Positions 13,243 to 24,223 of a stretch of 64,000 nt of DNA are shown here, piece after piece (positions within the stretch are counted from its first letter, which is position 1; the number at the start of each line of letters is the position of its first letter). The position numbers and the translations under genes are program-made. This DNA comes from Heliocybe sulcata (Eukaryota > Basidiomycota > Agaricomycetes > Gloeophyllales > Gloeophyllaceae), in the NCBI GenBank assembly GCA_004369045.1, contig ML213506.1, forward strand, positions 1,486,732-1,550,731, read 5' to 3'. The notes under the pieces are model-generated. The model saw only the letters and a program-made list of their open reading frames with translations. It was not told the origin of the DNA and searched no databases.

Positions 13243-15138
13243 ATGTCTGAAAGTACGCTCGAATACTCGTCGCATGCGCCAGAGCCTCTTCCGAGCTCTA
13301 GCAAATACCCTCGGCTTAGCAGTCACAGTGTCTTGCCAGATGGAACGCCGGACTACCTGCGACTGATCCTGACCTCGAAGGTCTATGAAATACTCAAAGA
13401 GACGCCGCTCGTGTTCGCACCGAATCTCAGCGCGAAACTGGGCAACCAGATATGGCTGAAGCGAGAGGATCTCCAGGAGGTGTTCAGCTTCAAGATTAGG
13501 GGTGCTTACAACTTTATGGCGAGCTTGACGGACGATGAGCGATGGAAAGGCGTCATCACATGTAGCGCTGGTTAGTGTGCGTAGCCCTGACAATCTGTAC
13601 CAACTCCATTCTCCGTAATATGGTCATAATGACGCAGTGCTAACTTGGTTCCCCATGTAGGAAACCATGCGCAAGGCGTAGCACTCTCCGGAGCCCGACT
13701 GAATGTGCCATGCACTATCGTCATGCCCAGCGGCACTCCCTCCATTAAAATCCGCAACGTCCAGAGACTGGGCGCTCAAGTGATCCTCCACGGGCAGGAC
13801 TTCGACGAAGCAAAAGCGGAATGTGCACGCCGCGCGAAGGAGCAGGGTCTTACCTTCGTGCCCCCATACGATGACCCGCTGGTTATCGCCGGCCAAGGTA
13901 CAGTGGGGATGGAGATTTTGAAACAGCTCAGCCACTCAGAGAAGCTGGACGGCATTTTTGCTGCGGTAGGCGGCGGCGGCTTGGTTGCCGGCATTTCGGA
14001 GTACGTCAAGAGGATAGGAGGTCCGAATACGAAGGTTATTGGCGCGGAGACGTTTGACGGCGATGCGATGGATAAAAGTCTAGCTGCCGGCGACCGGCAG
14101 ACCCTGCCTGAAGTTGGACCATTCAGCGACGGTACAGCTGTGAAAATTGTCGGCGAAGAACCTTTCCGGATCTGCAAGCAGCTGCTCGACGGAGTAGTCA
14201 AAGTCGACAATGACGAAATCTGTGCTGCCATTAAGGACATCTTCGAAGGTGATCCCTTCCTTAAAATCTCATCTCACCTCTGAGTTGACACTTTATTAAG
14301 AAACGCGATCGATAACCGAACCCGCCGGCGCACTCGCTCTAGCAGGCCTCAAGCGACACATTATCAACCAAAAACTCATCGGCGCGCAAAGACGCTTCGT
14401 CGCCGTCGTCAGTGGCGCGAACATGAACTTCGACCGCTTACGCTTCGTCGCGGAGCGCGCCGAGCTCGGCGAGGGCCGCGAAGCCCTTTTATCTGTGGAA
14501 ATTCCTGAGCGCCCGGGGAGCTACGTGGCCCTGCACGGTCTCATATACCCAAGAGCCATTACGGAGTTCATCTACCGCTATAATTCGCCTGATGCGGCGC
14601 ATGTGTTCCTAAGCTTCAAGTTGGAGTCGAAGAGTAGGGCGAAGGAGGTGGCAGATGTGCTCGCGGCGCTGGAAGGGGAGGGGATGAGAGGGTATGATAT
14701 TAGTGATGATGAGATGGCGAAGAGCCATGCGAGGTATATGATTGGAGGGGCGAAGGTTGTGCCTAATGAAAGGCTGTTTAGGTTCGGTGAGTGTAGTTAC
14801 TCGCATCTATGTGTAGATGCTGGTGTGCTCATGGGTGTTGGTCAGAGTTCCCGGAACGGCCTGGTGCGCTGAGGAAGTTCCTCCTTGGTATGCGGACGGG
14901 TTGGAATATCTCACTATTCCATTATCGGAATCACGGAGCTGGTGCGTCCTCTCTCTTGATCAAGTCGACTCATTCCCCGTGTTGATCACGCTGCGAGATA
15001 GACCTGGGTAAGGTCCTGGCTGGGATTCAGGTCCCTCCCGAAGAGAAGGAGCAGTTTGACGAGTTCCTGAAAACGCTGGCATATCCGTACGTTGAGGAGA
15101 CAGAGAACGAGGTCTATAAAAGATATCTCAGAGGGTGA
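13243..15138 (+). CDS. ILV1: Threonine deaminase (threonine ammonia-lyase), mitochondrial type
   Basis: ILV1 converts threonine to 2-oxobutanoate with PLP, the first step to isoleucine. Five exons were read: 13243-13570, 13661-14248, 14301-14786, 14846-14941 and 15002-15138. All junctions are GT-AG and in frame, giving 544 residues. Fold-type II PLP features are clear: [19 protein letters not shown] with the Schiff-base lysine in SFKIRGA (about residue 84), [11 protein letters not shown] across intron 1, and the phosphate-binding loop [13 protein letters not shown]. The C-terminal part holds the two ACT-like regulatory modules ([19 protein letters not shown], and [14 protein letters not shown] across intron 3), so isoleucine feedback is expected. 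The start is ATG 13243; the in-frame GTG at 13189 is not used. The N-terminus is short and Ser-rich, so a mitochondrial presequence is not obvious. Confidence 0.95.
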
Positions 15139-15297
15139 TCATGTACGCGAGGCTTAATGGACGTATGGGAGATGAAACCATCCGCAGTTTGCTACATGAT
15201 GTCGGTGGTTCCACGTTTTATCGAACAGGCGTTAGGAACTTACACGTCGTCGTATGTACAGTAGAGAGCCTTGTGCATGCAAGATCGGAGGTTAGGC

Positions 15298-15573
15298 CTA
15301 CTCTGTATTGACGTCTTCATGCGCCAGACAAGGCGTTGCCATTTGGATCTCCGCCTCACGCGCCTGTTCAAGGTCGCTCTCTTCTCTGTACTTCAAAGCT
15401 TTACCACTGTAGCTCATCTGTCGGCATCCGAAGATATGTTCCACACATTCTAACCTGAGACCGGCGGCGCCAAGACTATTGAAACAACCGACGGTCATCT
15501 CCTGAGCTCTGTCCTGTCCCCGAGCCTTCCTGTCGTCCCCTGCAGCAAGGGCTTGGCAGAAGTAAGTATTCAA
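15298..15573 (-). CDS. Possible exon of a small unrecognised protein
   Basis: The minus-strand frame ends at TAG 15298-15300 and encodes a protein-like, Cys-containing segment (TVGCFNSLGAAGLRLECVEH, then HIFGCRQMSYSGKALKYREE) with a charged helical tail. It has no ATG at its 5' end. An upstream frame starting at ATG 15677 (MILGHLKDICCGSWATIHDE) also looks coding. I found no GT-AG pair that joins the two in phase, so the gene is either disrupted or my model is wrong. No function is proposed. Confidence 0.3.
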   Translation of the reverse strand: MNTYFCQALAAGDDRKARGQDRAQEMTVGCFNSLGAAGLRLECVEHIFGCRQMSYSGKALKYREESDLEQAREAEIQMATPCLAHEDVNTE

Positions 15574-15960
15574 TAATCAATATTAATGACAGTGCATGGA
15601 ACTCCGATATCCGGATCCTCGTCGTGGATCGTGGCCCAAGAGCCGCAGCATATATCCTTTAGATGACCCAGAATCATTATATCCCTTGAAACCGTCCCTC
15701 CGCTACACAGCAGCACCTGGTCCATGGTCCGGGACCTTTTGGCTTCTCAGCATAATGCTGGGGCCTTTCTAGAACGGACTAGCCCAAATCCGTTACTTCG
15801 GCTACACTTTGGAAGTGCTACACTCCCTACATAGGTAATCTCCGGCGCAGTCCGTCTCAATCGTCGCTCGTGAACTTGTGGCCTCAGTCCGCTGCCACTC
15901 GTGTTGCTATTAACTTGCTCATTCTCAAGTCGCAAGGGCCCCCTTATACCAGACTACAGC

Positions 15961-17639
15961 ATGCCGAGATCGGCATTCCAGGACAAGTTACTGAGTGCGG
16001 AGCTCCTGCGCAAAATATTCACCCACCTTCAGAGCGAGTCCGACAAGTTTCACGCTGCACTCATATGTCGGGACACGGCGGAGATCGCTTTGGACGTGCT
16101 CTGGCAAAGATTGGGCTCTGTCATCCCACTGCTTCAGGTGCTATGTCCTGTTCGTAAAGTTCAACAGCGATATGTGAGTGTCTAGTTCATCTTGCTCGTG
16201 TATGCATGACATTGTGACCGATCTCCTTGACTACGCAGGTTCTCGAGGACACGGTCTCTCAGGAAGCTCGGGAATTGAAAAGGTTCTTGATGTATGCTGC
16301 CCGAGTCCACCACCTGAAATATGGTGGAGAAGACGAGCTCGATCCGTCCGTGCTCGTGGAAATCGCGCAGCTTACGGGTGGGGCGTCCTTGCTTCCCAAT
16401 ATCCGTTCGCTGCATTGGACTGTAAATGCAGCGTCTACAGCAGGCATACAGATGCTGCTTGGACCTAAAATCTCCTGGCTACGAATAATCCTGGATGTCA
16501 GTTCAAACGACCTAAGCCGTGATAGGCTCCCTGGGCAGGCGTTATGCAAGGTTTTGTCCAAACTTACCCAGCCAGGGGCCCATTTGGATCGGCTTTCCTT
16601 GAACACATTGAATGATGTTTCATTACCACGCTACCACATCGACGCACTCCAACGCTTGAAAGGTATCAAACGGTTGAACCTAGGAATCTCTAAGCTACCC
16701 TCGATGGATATATTTGACTTGGAACTTGACGAGGACCTCCTGAAGGAGCTGCAGTCTCAGTGCTGTGGCCGCTGCCCTACTTTCGCTGCAAGCTACCTTG
16801 ATCTCGTTGACGGCCAAGCTGACTTGGAAGCTTTGTCACTCAATGTCAGCGGTCTGCTGACCCTCGAGAATGCCCGGTCCGTTAAACTTCAGTCACTTCA
16901 GACATTATTCGTCAAAGGGCCCATGGACTGCATTCTGAAGACTTTGCAGCTGCTATCAGCCCCGAAGCTTAAAGATACGAGTGTTTTCATAACGGACTGC
17001 CCGCCAGGACCTAAATTCTACAAGCTATTCACGGCTTTGGCGAAATTATCTCTGAAGCGCATCGCCATCTGGTCTTTCGCGAGTTATCCGCTCAAAAGCC
17101 AGTTCACTATGAGCTGGAAAAATATGTTTCCTCAGCATCTGCAGTCGTCGCTCTCTGGTCTCGAAGAGCTCACCATCCTGGTTTATGACATCCGCATTCG
17201 CATGAGCAGTGAGGATGTCAAGAACCTGTGTCAGTCATGGAAGGCTCTGAAGGTGTTCAGGGTTCGGCACTGGGGATACCTCGAGGGTCGCCTCCCTTCT
17301 ATGAGTTCCCTTGTGCATTTTGCGCAGAATTGCCCCCATCTCAGGGAGCTGCGCCTTGATGTCCGCAATGACATTCTTCTCCCGATGGACTGTCCGATCC
17401 TCTGTCACCCACTCCAGAAACTGGACCTGATGTTTGCCGAATGGAAGAACCCAGAACCCGAGGTTCAAGCCATGGCACATTACTTTGACTGCTTGTTTCC
17501 CTGGCTGGACACGAGAGCAGCACCGAATGATCACGAACTCTATATTCGGATGTTGCGTCTCATTGACGAGAAGCGGAGATCCAGGCTCGCGGAGAGGCGA
17601 AGGCTCTTGCCTGCCCGAGTTGTTCATGGAGGACACTAG
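15961..17639 (+). CDS. F-box-type protein, 537 aa, agaricomycete family
   Basis: Two exons, 15961-16173 and 16239-17639, are joined across GTGAGT...GCAG with the frame kept. The N-terminus reads LLSAELLRKIFTHLQSESDKFHAALICR, an F-box-like motif (residues 11-38) of the kind expanded in polypores. The rest is a leucine-rich, repeat-like body (LPNIRSLHWTV, LDRLSLNTL, IKRLNLGISKLPSMD, LRELRLDV) expected to form a solenoid that binds substrates for SCF ubiquitin ligases. The target is unknown. The class is clear; individual function cannot be told. Confidence 0.75.
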
Positions 17640-18087
17640 ACTAATCCGCGGCGATGCCATGACTGCGATTCGTACGACCTCTCGTATTTCTATGTCATTT
17701 CCAAGTACTGCTTTCTTGCTTCTCGGACTGATTTGCCCATGGCAAGTACGTATCTCCGGCTTCGTTTCGCTGTCTGTCGCATCGTAGCGTATCTTTACCT
17801 TCTGCGAATATCACATTTTCGATCGCAATCTCTTCCGACAGACTCGCAATGACCCACCGATCTTGGACCCCAGCGGTCACTGTTCCCTGGACCATCTACA
17901 TGACCTGACTGTCCTCAGTCTCACCGGCATATCGTCCTAAGGCTACGGACGTGCGGAGTCTGCTCAGTTCGGCCAAGATTGCGTAGGCAGAATGATGCCG
18001 TAGTAGAGACATTATAAATTTATACGGTGGTAATATTACAGGGTTGTATGCGCGTCATTCATGTGTACAAGGCACTTTCAACATTCA
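17640..18087. other. Intergenic
   Basis: This is the 3' flank shared by the plus-strand F-box gene and the minus-strand BLI-3-like gene. Short ORFs here show no protein character, and nothing else was seen. Confidence 0.5.
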
Positions 18088-18866
18088 TTACGCGGAAGTG
18101 CTGTTGACACCCTGCGTCAACTCGATCTATGAAATCGGGCTCAGTTACTGAAACATCCGAGAAAGCAAGAGCACCTTACCTCTTGCTTCGTAATCTGAAT
18201 GAGCTCCCCAGGGACCGACACCCGCCCTGTGGCGGCGTCGATTGCGTTCTCAAGAGTGCGAGTAATGGAGGACTCCTTTGATTTCCAGTATCGGATATCT
18301 GTTGGGATAACCTCGATGACCGAGACACGAGGATCGTCCTCGTTACCCTTATGGACACCGTCCTTCAAGTCACCAAAGTAGGCAGCAATACTGAGTGTTT
18401 CTTGTATTCAGACTATGCAAGGGTTGAAGTGAATGTAGAAGCGTACAGAGAAGACCAGTGCTTCTTGATCAACGCCTTGTCCTGGCTGATCTTGGCGGTA
18501 CCAGCGACGCTGACCCAGTCCGTGGTCTTGCTGTCGTAGAAGCTCACGTTCACATGCGAATCATTCTGCAGTTCATCGAACTTGTGGCTGGCGTTGTTCG
18601 CGATGAAAACCAATGTGGTCTGAGTCGGGCTATACGCTGTCACCATCGTCAGATACTCGGCAGTACGGCTAACAGGCATGGCACTCACGACTAGCTGGTG
18701 CCATTGCCCGGGAATGCAGGTGTCCGTCGGAAGACCTGGTGACGAGCATGCCAGTGCCGGCAGCCTTGATGATAGCATGAAGACCGTCAATCTTCTGCTG
18801 GGGGGTAAAGTCGTGCTTCTCCGCCTTTGCGGTGTAGGGGTCGAGGTTCTTGTCAACGGTAGACAT
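18088..18866 (-). CDS. BLI-3-like protein (pyridoxamine 5'-phosphate oxidase fold, general stress protein 26 type)
   Basis: Start ATG is at 18866. Intron 1 joins MAPAS to PYSPTQTTLVFIANN (GTGAGT donor), intron 2 (GTACGC...CAG) joins KHWSSL to IAAYFGDLKDGVH, and intron 3 (18127-18179) joins ELIQITKQE to a last exon IELTQGVNSTSA with TAA at 18088-18090. The split-barrel motifs are typical: TGMLVTRSSDGHLHSRAM near residue 38, HVNVSFYDSKTTDWVSVAG, and the C-terminal RYWKSKESSI. The family binds flavin or related cofactors, and in Neurospora the bli-3 gene is blue-light-induced. Light or stress control here is inferred only. Without intron 3 the frame would end at 18141, but the spliced tail matches the family better. 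Confidence 0.85.
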
Positions 18867-19223
18867 GGTAAGAGTAATGCTGAGTTGTCGAGGGCTTCAT
18901 GCTGAGTCTATATATGCGCGAGCGCGGGCACGAGACTCTACTGACGTAGAGTCGATCCAAAGCACCAGCCTTGATGTCATTCAGCCACAGTGCACAGCCA
19001 CATATCCCGCTTTGGAGGGCATCAGTCTATATAAGGTAAGTACTCAATCTCACGCGGACAAGACGCGAGTAGAGCTCCTGCTCCCATGGCGCCATGGGAT
19101 GCATGGCATTCCTCATGGGCAATATCATGGAAGAAACTCCGAGATTTCTCGCGTAATGTTTTGCACCGTGCCATGGATATTACGACTGGACAGTATGAGT
19201 GCTCGAATACATCGTTCAGTTAT
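18867..19223. other. Intergenic between BLI-3-like and carboxypeptidase genes
   Basis: This is the promoter of the BLI-3-like gene and the 3' flank of the carboxypeptidase gene, both on the minus strand. Apart from the TATA-like box, nothing specific was seen. Confidence 0.5.
18908..18915 (-). promoter_or_regulatory. TATA-like box for the BLI-3-like gene
   Basis: On the minus strand the site reads ATATATAG, about 42-49 bp upstream of the ATG at 18866. It is a reasonable core promoter. Confidence 0.4.
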
Positions 19224-22087
19224 CTACGCAACGGTAGACACGGCCGCGCTGGCTGTGGTGATAGCAGTAGCAATAAAACTGTCCCAGGCAGCGACGGTGG
19301 CGCTGGCAGGGACATAAGACGACACAGTAGTGGCCGACCCGTAGTAAATCGCGTCACTAGCAGCCGACATAATGTCGTTGTCGAAGACGTGATCCTCGCC
19401 ACCGACGACAGTTACCGTTCCGTTGCCAGAGGACTCCACAAGACCCGTGGTGTTGGATCCTAGAACGAACTCTCGCAGGAACACATACGCCTAAGAATAG
19501 ATCAGTATAAGACAGAGTCCTGAGGAGCCGAGGGAAACATACCGTAGCAGGTTCATATTCCGGAACCTACAGAGCATCGTCAATAAAGGTGTCCCAAAAT
19601 GAATGGAAGCTGCCGCTCACCTCGTGACCAGCACCATTAAACAGAACATAGGTCAAGTTCCGTTCTTGGTGGACAATCCCAGCGAATTTACCAGTGTCGT
19701 CATACCAGGGAGTGTCAGGCTTGCGCGTGAAGCCTTGGATCCCGCCCCACGTTGTGTTCTACTCGCCACGCTGGTCACTAAAAAGCTTAGAGACGAGAGA
19801 GGATCCGCTCACCTGGATCGTCACTTCCGTACCGAGGTGAGCCACAAGCATGTCCGCGTTTCCAGAGTAGAAGATCATGGAGACGTTGTGCAGACTGGCA
19901 TTTGTGGCCAGCTCGGACAAGAATGCCATGGGCCTACGGTGACCGTCAGTAACGACAGCAGATAATCATGCTAATAAAAGTCATTACTCGACACCTGGCA
20001 GAAGAAGATCAACGTAAACTCATGTACTAAGGCGAAACTACACCACTCACTAGGGTCACCGAACTCGTTCACACCCCCGTCTGATCTCTTAAGTCCAAGT
20101 CTGACGCTCGCATAGGAAAAGTGGCGTACCTGGGAAGGTGTAGTCGTAAGTGCTGTTGAAGGGGTAGTTGATCTGCTCCGCCCAGTCCTGACTAGTAGGC
20201 GCGTGGACAGCAGCACGGGTACGATTATCTTTAAAAACGCGATAGTCAGATCATCAGCTGCTGATTCAATGGCCATACATACCATTGAAGAAGATAGTGG
20301 GATCCAGAGGCGCCTCGGGGTCAAGGGCATCCGGCACAAAGTAAACGTCAAAACCGTTAAAGTCGCCGCCCTCTGGACACCGGATAATGAGCTGATGTTT
20401 TACGTACCCAGTAGTCAGAGGGATGGAACTCACCCCAGGGAAAGCTGTAGTTCAAGGCATAGTCAATCACGAAGTCCAACAGGTCGCACCCATAGTACGG
20501 GTCGATCGTGCCATTAACCCGACCCGTCAGGTCGCGCTTCCACGCCATCTTGCGCTCTTCTCTAGTCTCCAGATCCCGCGCAGCGAGCAACTGACCCGCC
20601 TCCTGTTGCTGCTTCACCTTGGACACGAGCGTATTCTTGAATACCGACTTGCTGTAGCCGCCGCGGCTCCTCTCTGCAAAGGCCGAGGCATCCGCGATCG
20701 AGCCCCAATTCACGGGGATAGTAGGGAAGTGTGCGGTCTCTGGATACGTAAGGTTGAGATCGTAGCCACAGAGATGCGTCCTTGGAATAAGAATGAGGAC
20801 AATAGCCAGCATACACTATAGAATATGTCACTTACTGCGTCTTAAAGTACTCGTAGACCTCGGGATCGTAGCCGATGAGCTGCGGATATGTCTCAATGAC
20901 ACTCAGCTGCAGAGTTGCATATGCGTGAGGATAGCAGCACTCGAGACGGACTCGATTGGTAACCGACCATAGGTAACATCTCAAAGACGGAGAGCGCAGC
21001 CGTAGCACCATCGCCGATGGCGAACTTGGCAAGCTTCACGGGTGGATTGGGCGTGGAGAAAATCGCTTTCACGATGTATGGCTGAGCATTCCATTTAGTT
21101 AGGCGGCAAAGTGATTACGCATGCAGCAGGTACTGACGATGTAAGTTCCAGCATAACTTTCGCCAGTGAGGTAGAATGGCCGTTCGGCCAGACTTGGAAA
21201 GACTTTGACGAGGTTGGTCAAGAAACCGAGCTATAACACGTACTAAGCGATAGTGTCCAAGATGGAACGCAGTTACGTACGAAATCCTGTCCCATCTGGT
21301 CCTCGTCGGGAACTTCAATAGTGTTAGACGAGTGTGTGGGCCAAGCATATATGGTACGTACTATATCCCGTAGCGTCGGCGGTCGAGAATCCAGTGCCAA
21401 CTGGGGAGATGGATCATCAACAATGCTCGTCGATTAAGAGTTCATTATCATACCAGGTTGGTCAACCCAGAATGCGTCGGCGAGTTTATTCCAGCTGTAA
21501 TTGTTAGGCACGATGGAGTAAGTGTTCGTGATATGCAGCGGTCCGTTCTGTGAGGTTGTGTTAGGTGGCTAAAGCGACAATGATCAATGGGCAGGCAGCA
21601 CACCTCAGCGAAGAAACCCAAGAAACTCGAAGCTCCAGGTCTGATCGACACGGGATCAGTACACTATATACCACCGTGTCCAGGAGGCTGATCATACCCT
21701 CCGTTCAGCCAAATCAGCCAAGGTTCGTCGGACCGCTCTCCAGCTTCAGCGGCTAGAGAGCCCTCTTCCTTCTCGAACCCCCAGAAGAACAGGGTGTCAT
21801 TGGCATGTCCAGCACGGTTCACGCTGAGACTTCCGGCGTAGTTCCTGGGTAAGGGAACAGTGACATTCGGAAGAGGCTCGGTGACCTCGAAGTCTAGAGT
21901 GCGGCCGCAATGTCCACGTCGATATGGGATGTCGGAATAGAAGGTCATGGCGCTTACAATGTTGCCACTCTGGACCATAGCCAGTCGCTGGTATACCAGT
22001 GTAATTGTGCGGGTAGGTGCTTGGTGGAGTATCCTGGCTAACTGCCAGGGCAGCAAGACCTAACAAGACGGTCCCGAGTTCCAACAT
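19224..22087 (-). CDS. Secreted serine carboxypeptidase (peptidase family S10), many short introns
   Basis: Start ATG 22087 gives a signal peptide (MLELGTVLLGLAALAVSQD). Read across introns, the exons give DEPWLIWLNGG + PGASSFLGFFAE + NGPLHITNTYS, then FWVDQP + VGTGFSTADATGY + IPDEDQMGQDF + LGFLTNLVKVFPSLAERP, and FYLTGESYAGTYI with the catalytic serine in GESYAG. Downstream exons include the region NVSMIFYSGNADMLVAHLGTE, whose Asp suits the catalytic acid, and VLFNGAGHEV, which supplies the histidine. The C-terminal exon (19224-19484) is a Ser/Thr/Ala-rich tail ending VAAWDSFIATAITTASAAVS, possibly a GPI-attachment signal or linker. The enzyme should trim C-terminal residues from proteins outside the cell or in the vacuole. 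At least eight introns of about 45-60 nt are present, and not every border was fixed. Confidence 0.9.
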
Positions 22088-22573
22088 GTCTGCTGTTCAA
22101 TGAGGACACGGAACAATACTTCCACGCAGACGGCCTTCTTATATTTCAGAGATAATTCCATGCCGGCGGTAGAATCATCCTTGGGAGTCATCGCGAAGCG
22201 TTTGGGGTTAAAGTTAGACGGCATGCCATCTCGGAGGCGGAAATGATGGCTGATCTGTCGCGGTCTTCGCTCGACTACGGACGCAGCATTCGGAGCCTTT
22301 CTGGAGTATATGGGGATGGATTAATGGATGACTTTCCGTAACGGCTAATTCCTAAATTCATGTCTGTAAACAGGTTGTTATGGCCTTCGTCACAATCTGC
22401 GAGAAGCCAGTGACCGAGAAATACAGATTGGCGCTAAACCGTAACGTATCGTGCACGCCACGAGCGGGGAGAACATTTCAGATCCATTACAGGGATAATC
22501 GGGAGGATTCACGTGGCGGAAGGCGTAAGCGAGTGATACGCGTCTCTAAGCGACAATTTACAGACGCTCAAAA

Positions 22574-22605
22574 ATCTGTAGAGGGGTCCCGACCCCTCTA
22601 CAGAT
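22574..22605. repeat. Perfect 15-bp palindrome with 2-nt spacer
   Basis: Two 15-base arms (ATCTGTAGAGGGGTC and its reverse complement) flank a CC spacer. It lies in the left half of the outer MITE-like element, 5 bp before the KDZ target duplication. It could extrude as a cruciform or form an RNA hairpin. Confidence 0.85.
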
Positions 22606-22610
22606 CAAGG

Positions 22611-22618
22611 ATTTAGAG
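22611..22618. repeat. Left 8-bp target-site duplication (ATTTAGAG) of the KDZ element
   Basis: ATTTAGAG directly abuts the left terminal inverted repeat and is matched exactly at 29523-29530. Confidence 0.92.
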
Positions 22619-22765
22619 CACCTCAGGCAGGGCGAGATGCATGACGTCATAGACTGCCAGGCCGATTGTTGTGCTTGGTGGAATGGGCTTCTGAGGTAGC
22701 ATCTCCATAGATGTTCTCTATAGAATCCAATAATAGAGCTGCCCGCATTTGGACATGGTCCCGCC
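22619..22765 (+). repeat. Left terminal inverted repeat of the KDZ element
   Basis: These 147 bp begin CACCTCAGGCAGGGCGAGAT and match the reverse complement of 29376-29522 at 146 positions. The match stops sharply at both ends. The repeat contains a possible start codon and a GT-AG intron-like segment. Confidence 0.95.
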
Positions 22766-22774
22766 ACTCAAGCT

Positions 22775-23392
22775 TTGTTATATAATTCTAGCGCTAAGGC
22801 TAAGCGATCCGTATACAGTGCAGCATCATACAAGAAGACCCATGGGCCCAGCCAACATGCTCTGGCTGAGCAAATCATCGAACGGACAGCACTCTTTGAA
22901 GAAGCTCTGAAGGGCCCCGAATTCATCAATGAATCCGAACTACACCTATGGGATACCTTGCCTCCTTACCCAAGCACAGTGAATTCCACATCGGCAAGAG
23001 AACGGCGGTTCACAGAGAGCCTCATACAAGTCCAGCACGGTAGACGCCTGCGGCTTCTTAAAGGAGATATGACAAGGTGGAATGCAGAGATCATGGAGAC
23101 TGATCCCCGGGCCGCAGCATGGCAGAGGATAGCTGAGGCGATGACATCAGAATGGGCACGTTTGCAGGACGAGTTCAGTACCCTATCCACCTACCTGGAC
23201 AGCAGCGAACGTGAAGCGGATGAATGCGCTGAAAAGATGGCCGAGCATCTGAGGAGCTGGCATGCAAAGCGTATGGTATGTCTTCGAGACCTGATTGTGG
23301 CTCATAGGGAGGGGAAAAAGCACTACAAGAGTCTAATTGAGTCGCAAAGCATGCAATTTCAGAAACTAGACATGTACATTCATTCTAGATAG
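22775..23392 (+). CDS. Unknown KDZ passenger ORF (helical, coiled-coil-like), 5' end unresolved
   Basis: The open frame runs about 205 codons to TAG at 23390-23392 and begins at a TTG, so the true start is probably an upstream exon, perhaps inside the left TIR. The product is rich in charged residues and helix formers: QHALAEQIIERTALFEEAL, then WQRIAEAMTSEWARLQDEF, ending SLIESQSMQFQKLDMYIHSR. I recognise no domain. It converges with the Ulp1-like gene, with 12 bp between the two stops. The composition looks like a real protein rather than a shadow frame, and it does not overlap another coding exon. A cargo or accessory gene of the transposon is the simplest reading. Confidence 0.5.
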   Translation: MLYNSSAKAKRSVYSAASYKKTHGPSQHALAEQIIERTALFEEALKGPEFINESELHLWDTLPPYPSTVNSTSARERRFTESLIQVQHGRRLRLLKGDMTRWNAEIMETDPRAAAWQRIAEAMTSEWARLQDEFSTLSTYLDSSEREADECAEKMAEHLRSWHAKRMVCLRDLIVAHREGKKHYKSLIESQSMQFQKLDMYIHSR

Positions 23393-23404
23393 GCTATATA
23401 CATG

Positions 23405-24107
23405 TTACTTCAGTGCAAGAGTCAGAACTAAGTTCGATAAGTATCGCCGGAAAACAGGTACTTGATGCTCTTGCATACCAGTTGCATCATAACCCCGGAA
23501 GATGGCAGCCATACATGCCAAAATCCAAACGCCGCAATCGTAACTGTTGTGCTGTAATTGTGTGGACTACAGATGGTCATATACCATTATCAACCAGTAA
23601 AATACTAAAGTGCTCACCGAGATCGGATGACAAGTCCAGCCGTCCATTCGGAGATTCATAGAAGCGGCATTTGACAGCCGTCGTAACATCTCCATTATAT
23701 GCTGTATGTCGTGAGCATACTATTATAAACATCTGTTAACAGGTGCACATACCTCTGTATCATCTTGCCAGACATCTTGAGCTGCCAAACTATCGAAGTG
23801 GAAGATGTATTGGAAGGCGTGGTTAACGATGCCGAGCGTCCAGTGCCCTATACATCCTCGAGGACCTGGGCGGAAAATGGGGATAACCCAAATCCCTCTT
23901 TCCCAGTACCGATAGCGTCGAGTGTATTTCCATAGCTCTTCATCTGGCACCTGCTGCCGAACCAAGGAGAGGATCAATGTCGAAAAGACTGCAATATGAT
24001 TCCGTTCATCTTGAGGTACGAGATCCGTGAACAGAAGTGCTGCGCATCCGTTCACGCATTCGTCATTGAGTGGAGATCGGTCACCGCTGATATGGCCGAT
24101 CAGGGTT
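23405..24107 (-). CDS. Ulp1-like cysteine protease (C48 family) carried by the KDZ element, 5' end in or beyond assembly gap
   Basis: Exons on the minus strand read SPLNDECVNGCAALLFTDL, then GHWTLGIVNHAFQYIFHFD with the catalytic His (GHW) and Asp (HFDSLA). Next come TEHIMEMLRRLSNAASM after a GTATGT intron, and HNSYDCGVWILACMAAIFRG after a GTGAGC...ACAG intron, with the catalytic Cys in DCGVW. TAA is at 23405-23407. His, Asp and Cys occur in the order and spacing of Ulp1/SENP proteases, which remove SUMO or related modifiers. The exon at the 5' side begins near 24107 after an AG acceptor; further upstream exons would lie toward the N run or in the CpG-dense block. Such proteases commonly accompany KDZ transposases. 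Its role in transposition is inference. Confidence 0.82.
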
Positions 24108-24223
24108 CTGCGCTCCGAAAACGCGTTTTAGGGTTGTTTCATGATCGCGGCGACATTGCGACTCTATTGCACGTTCGCTCGCCGCTGACAGCTCCTTGGA
24201 AGGCGAGCGACGACTATACTGGC

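Noticed and set aside
15298-15677. Two-exon small gene joining MILGHLKDICCG to the downstream Cys-rich frame
   Set aside because: Every GT-AG pair I tried leaves the two frames out of phase, so only the downstream frame is listed, at low confidence.
24129-24136. TTTTAGGGTT near the gap, resembling telomere repeat
   Set aside because: A single copy only; fungal telomeres need tandem TTAGGG.
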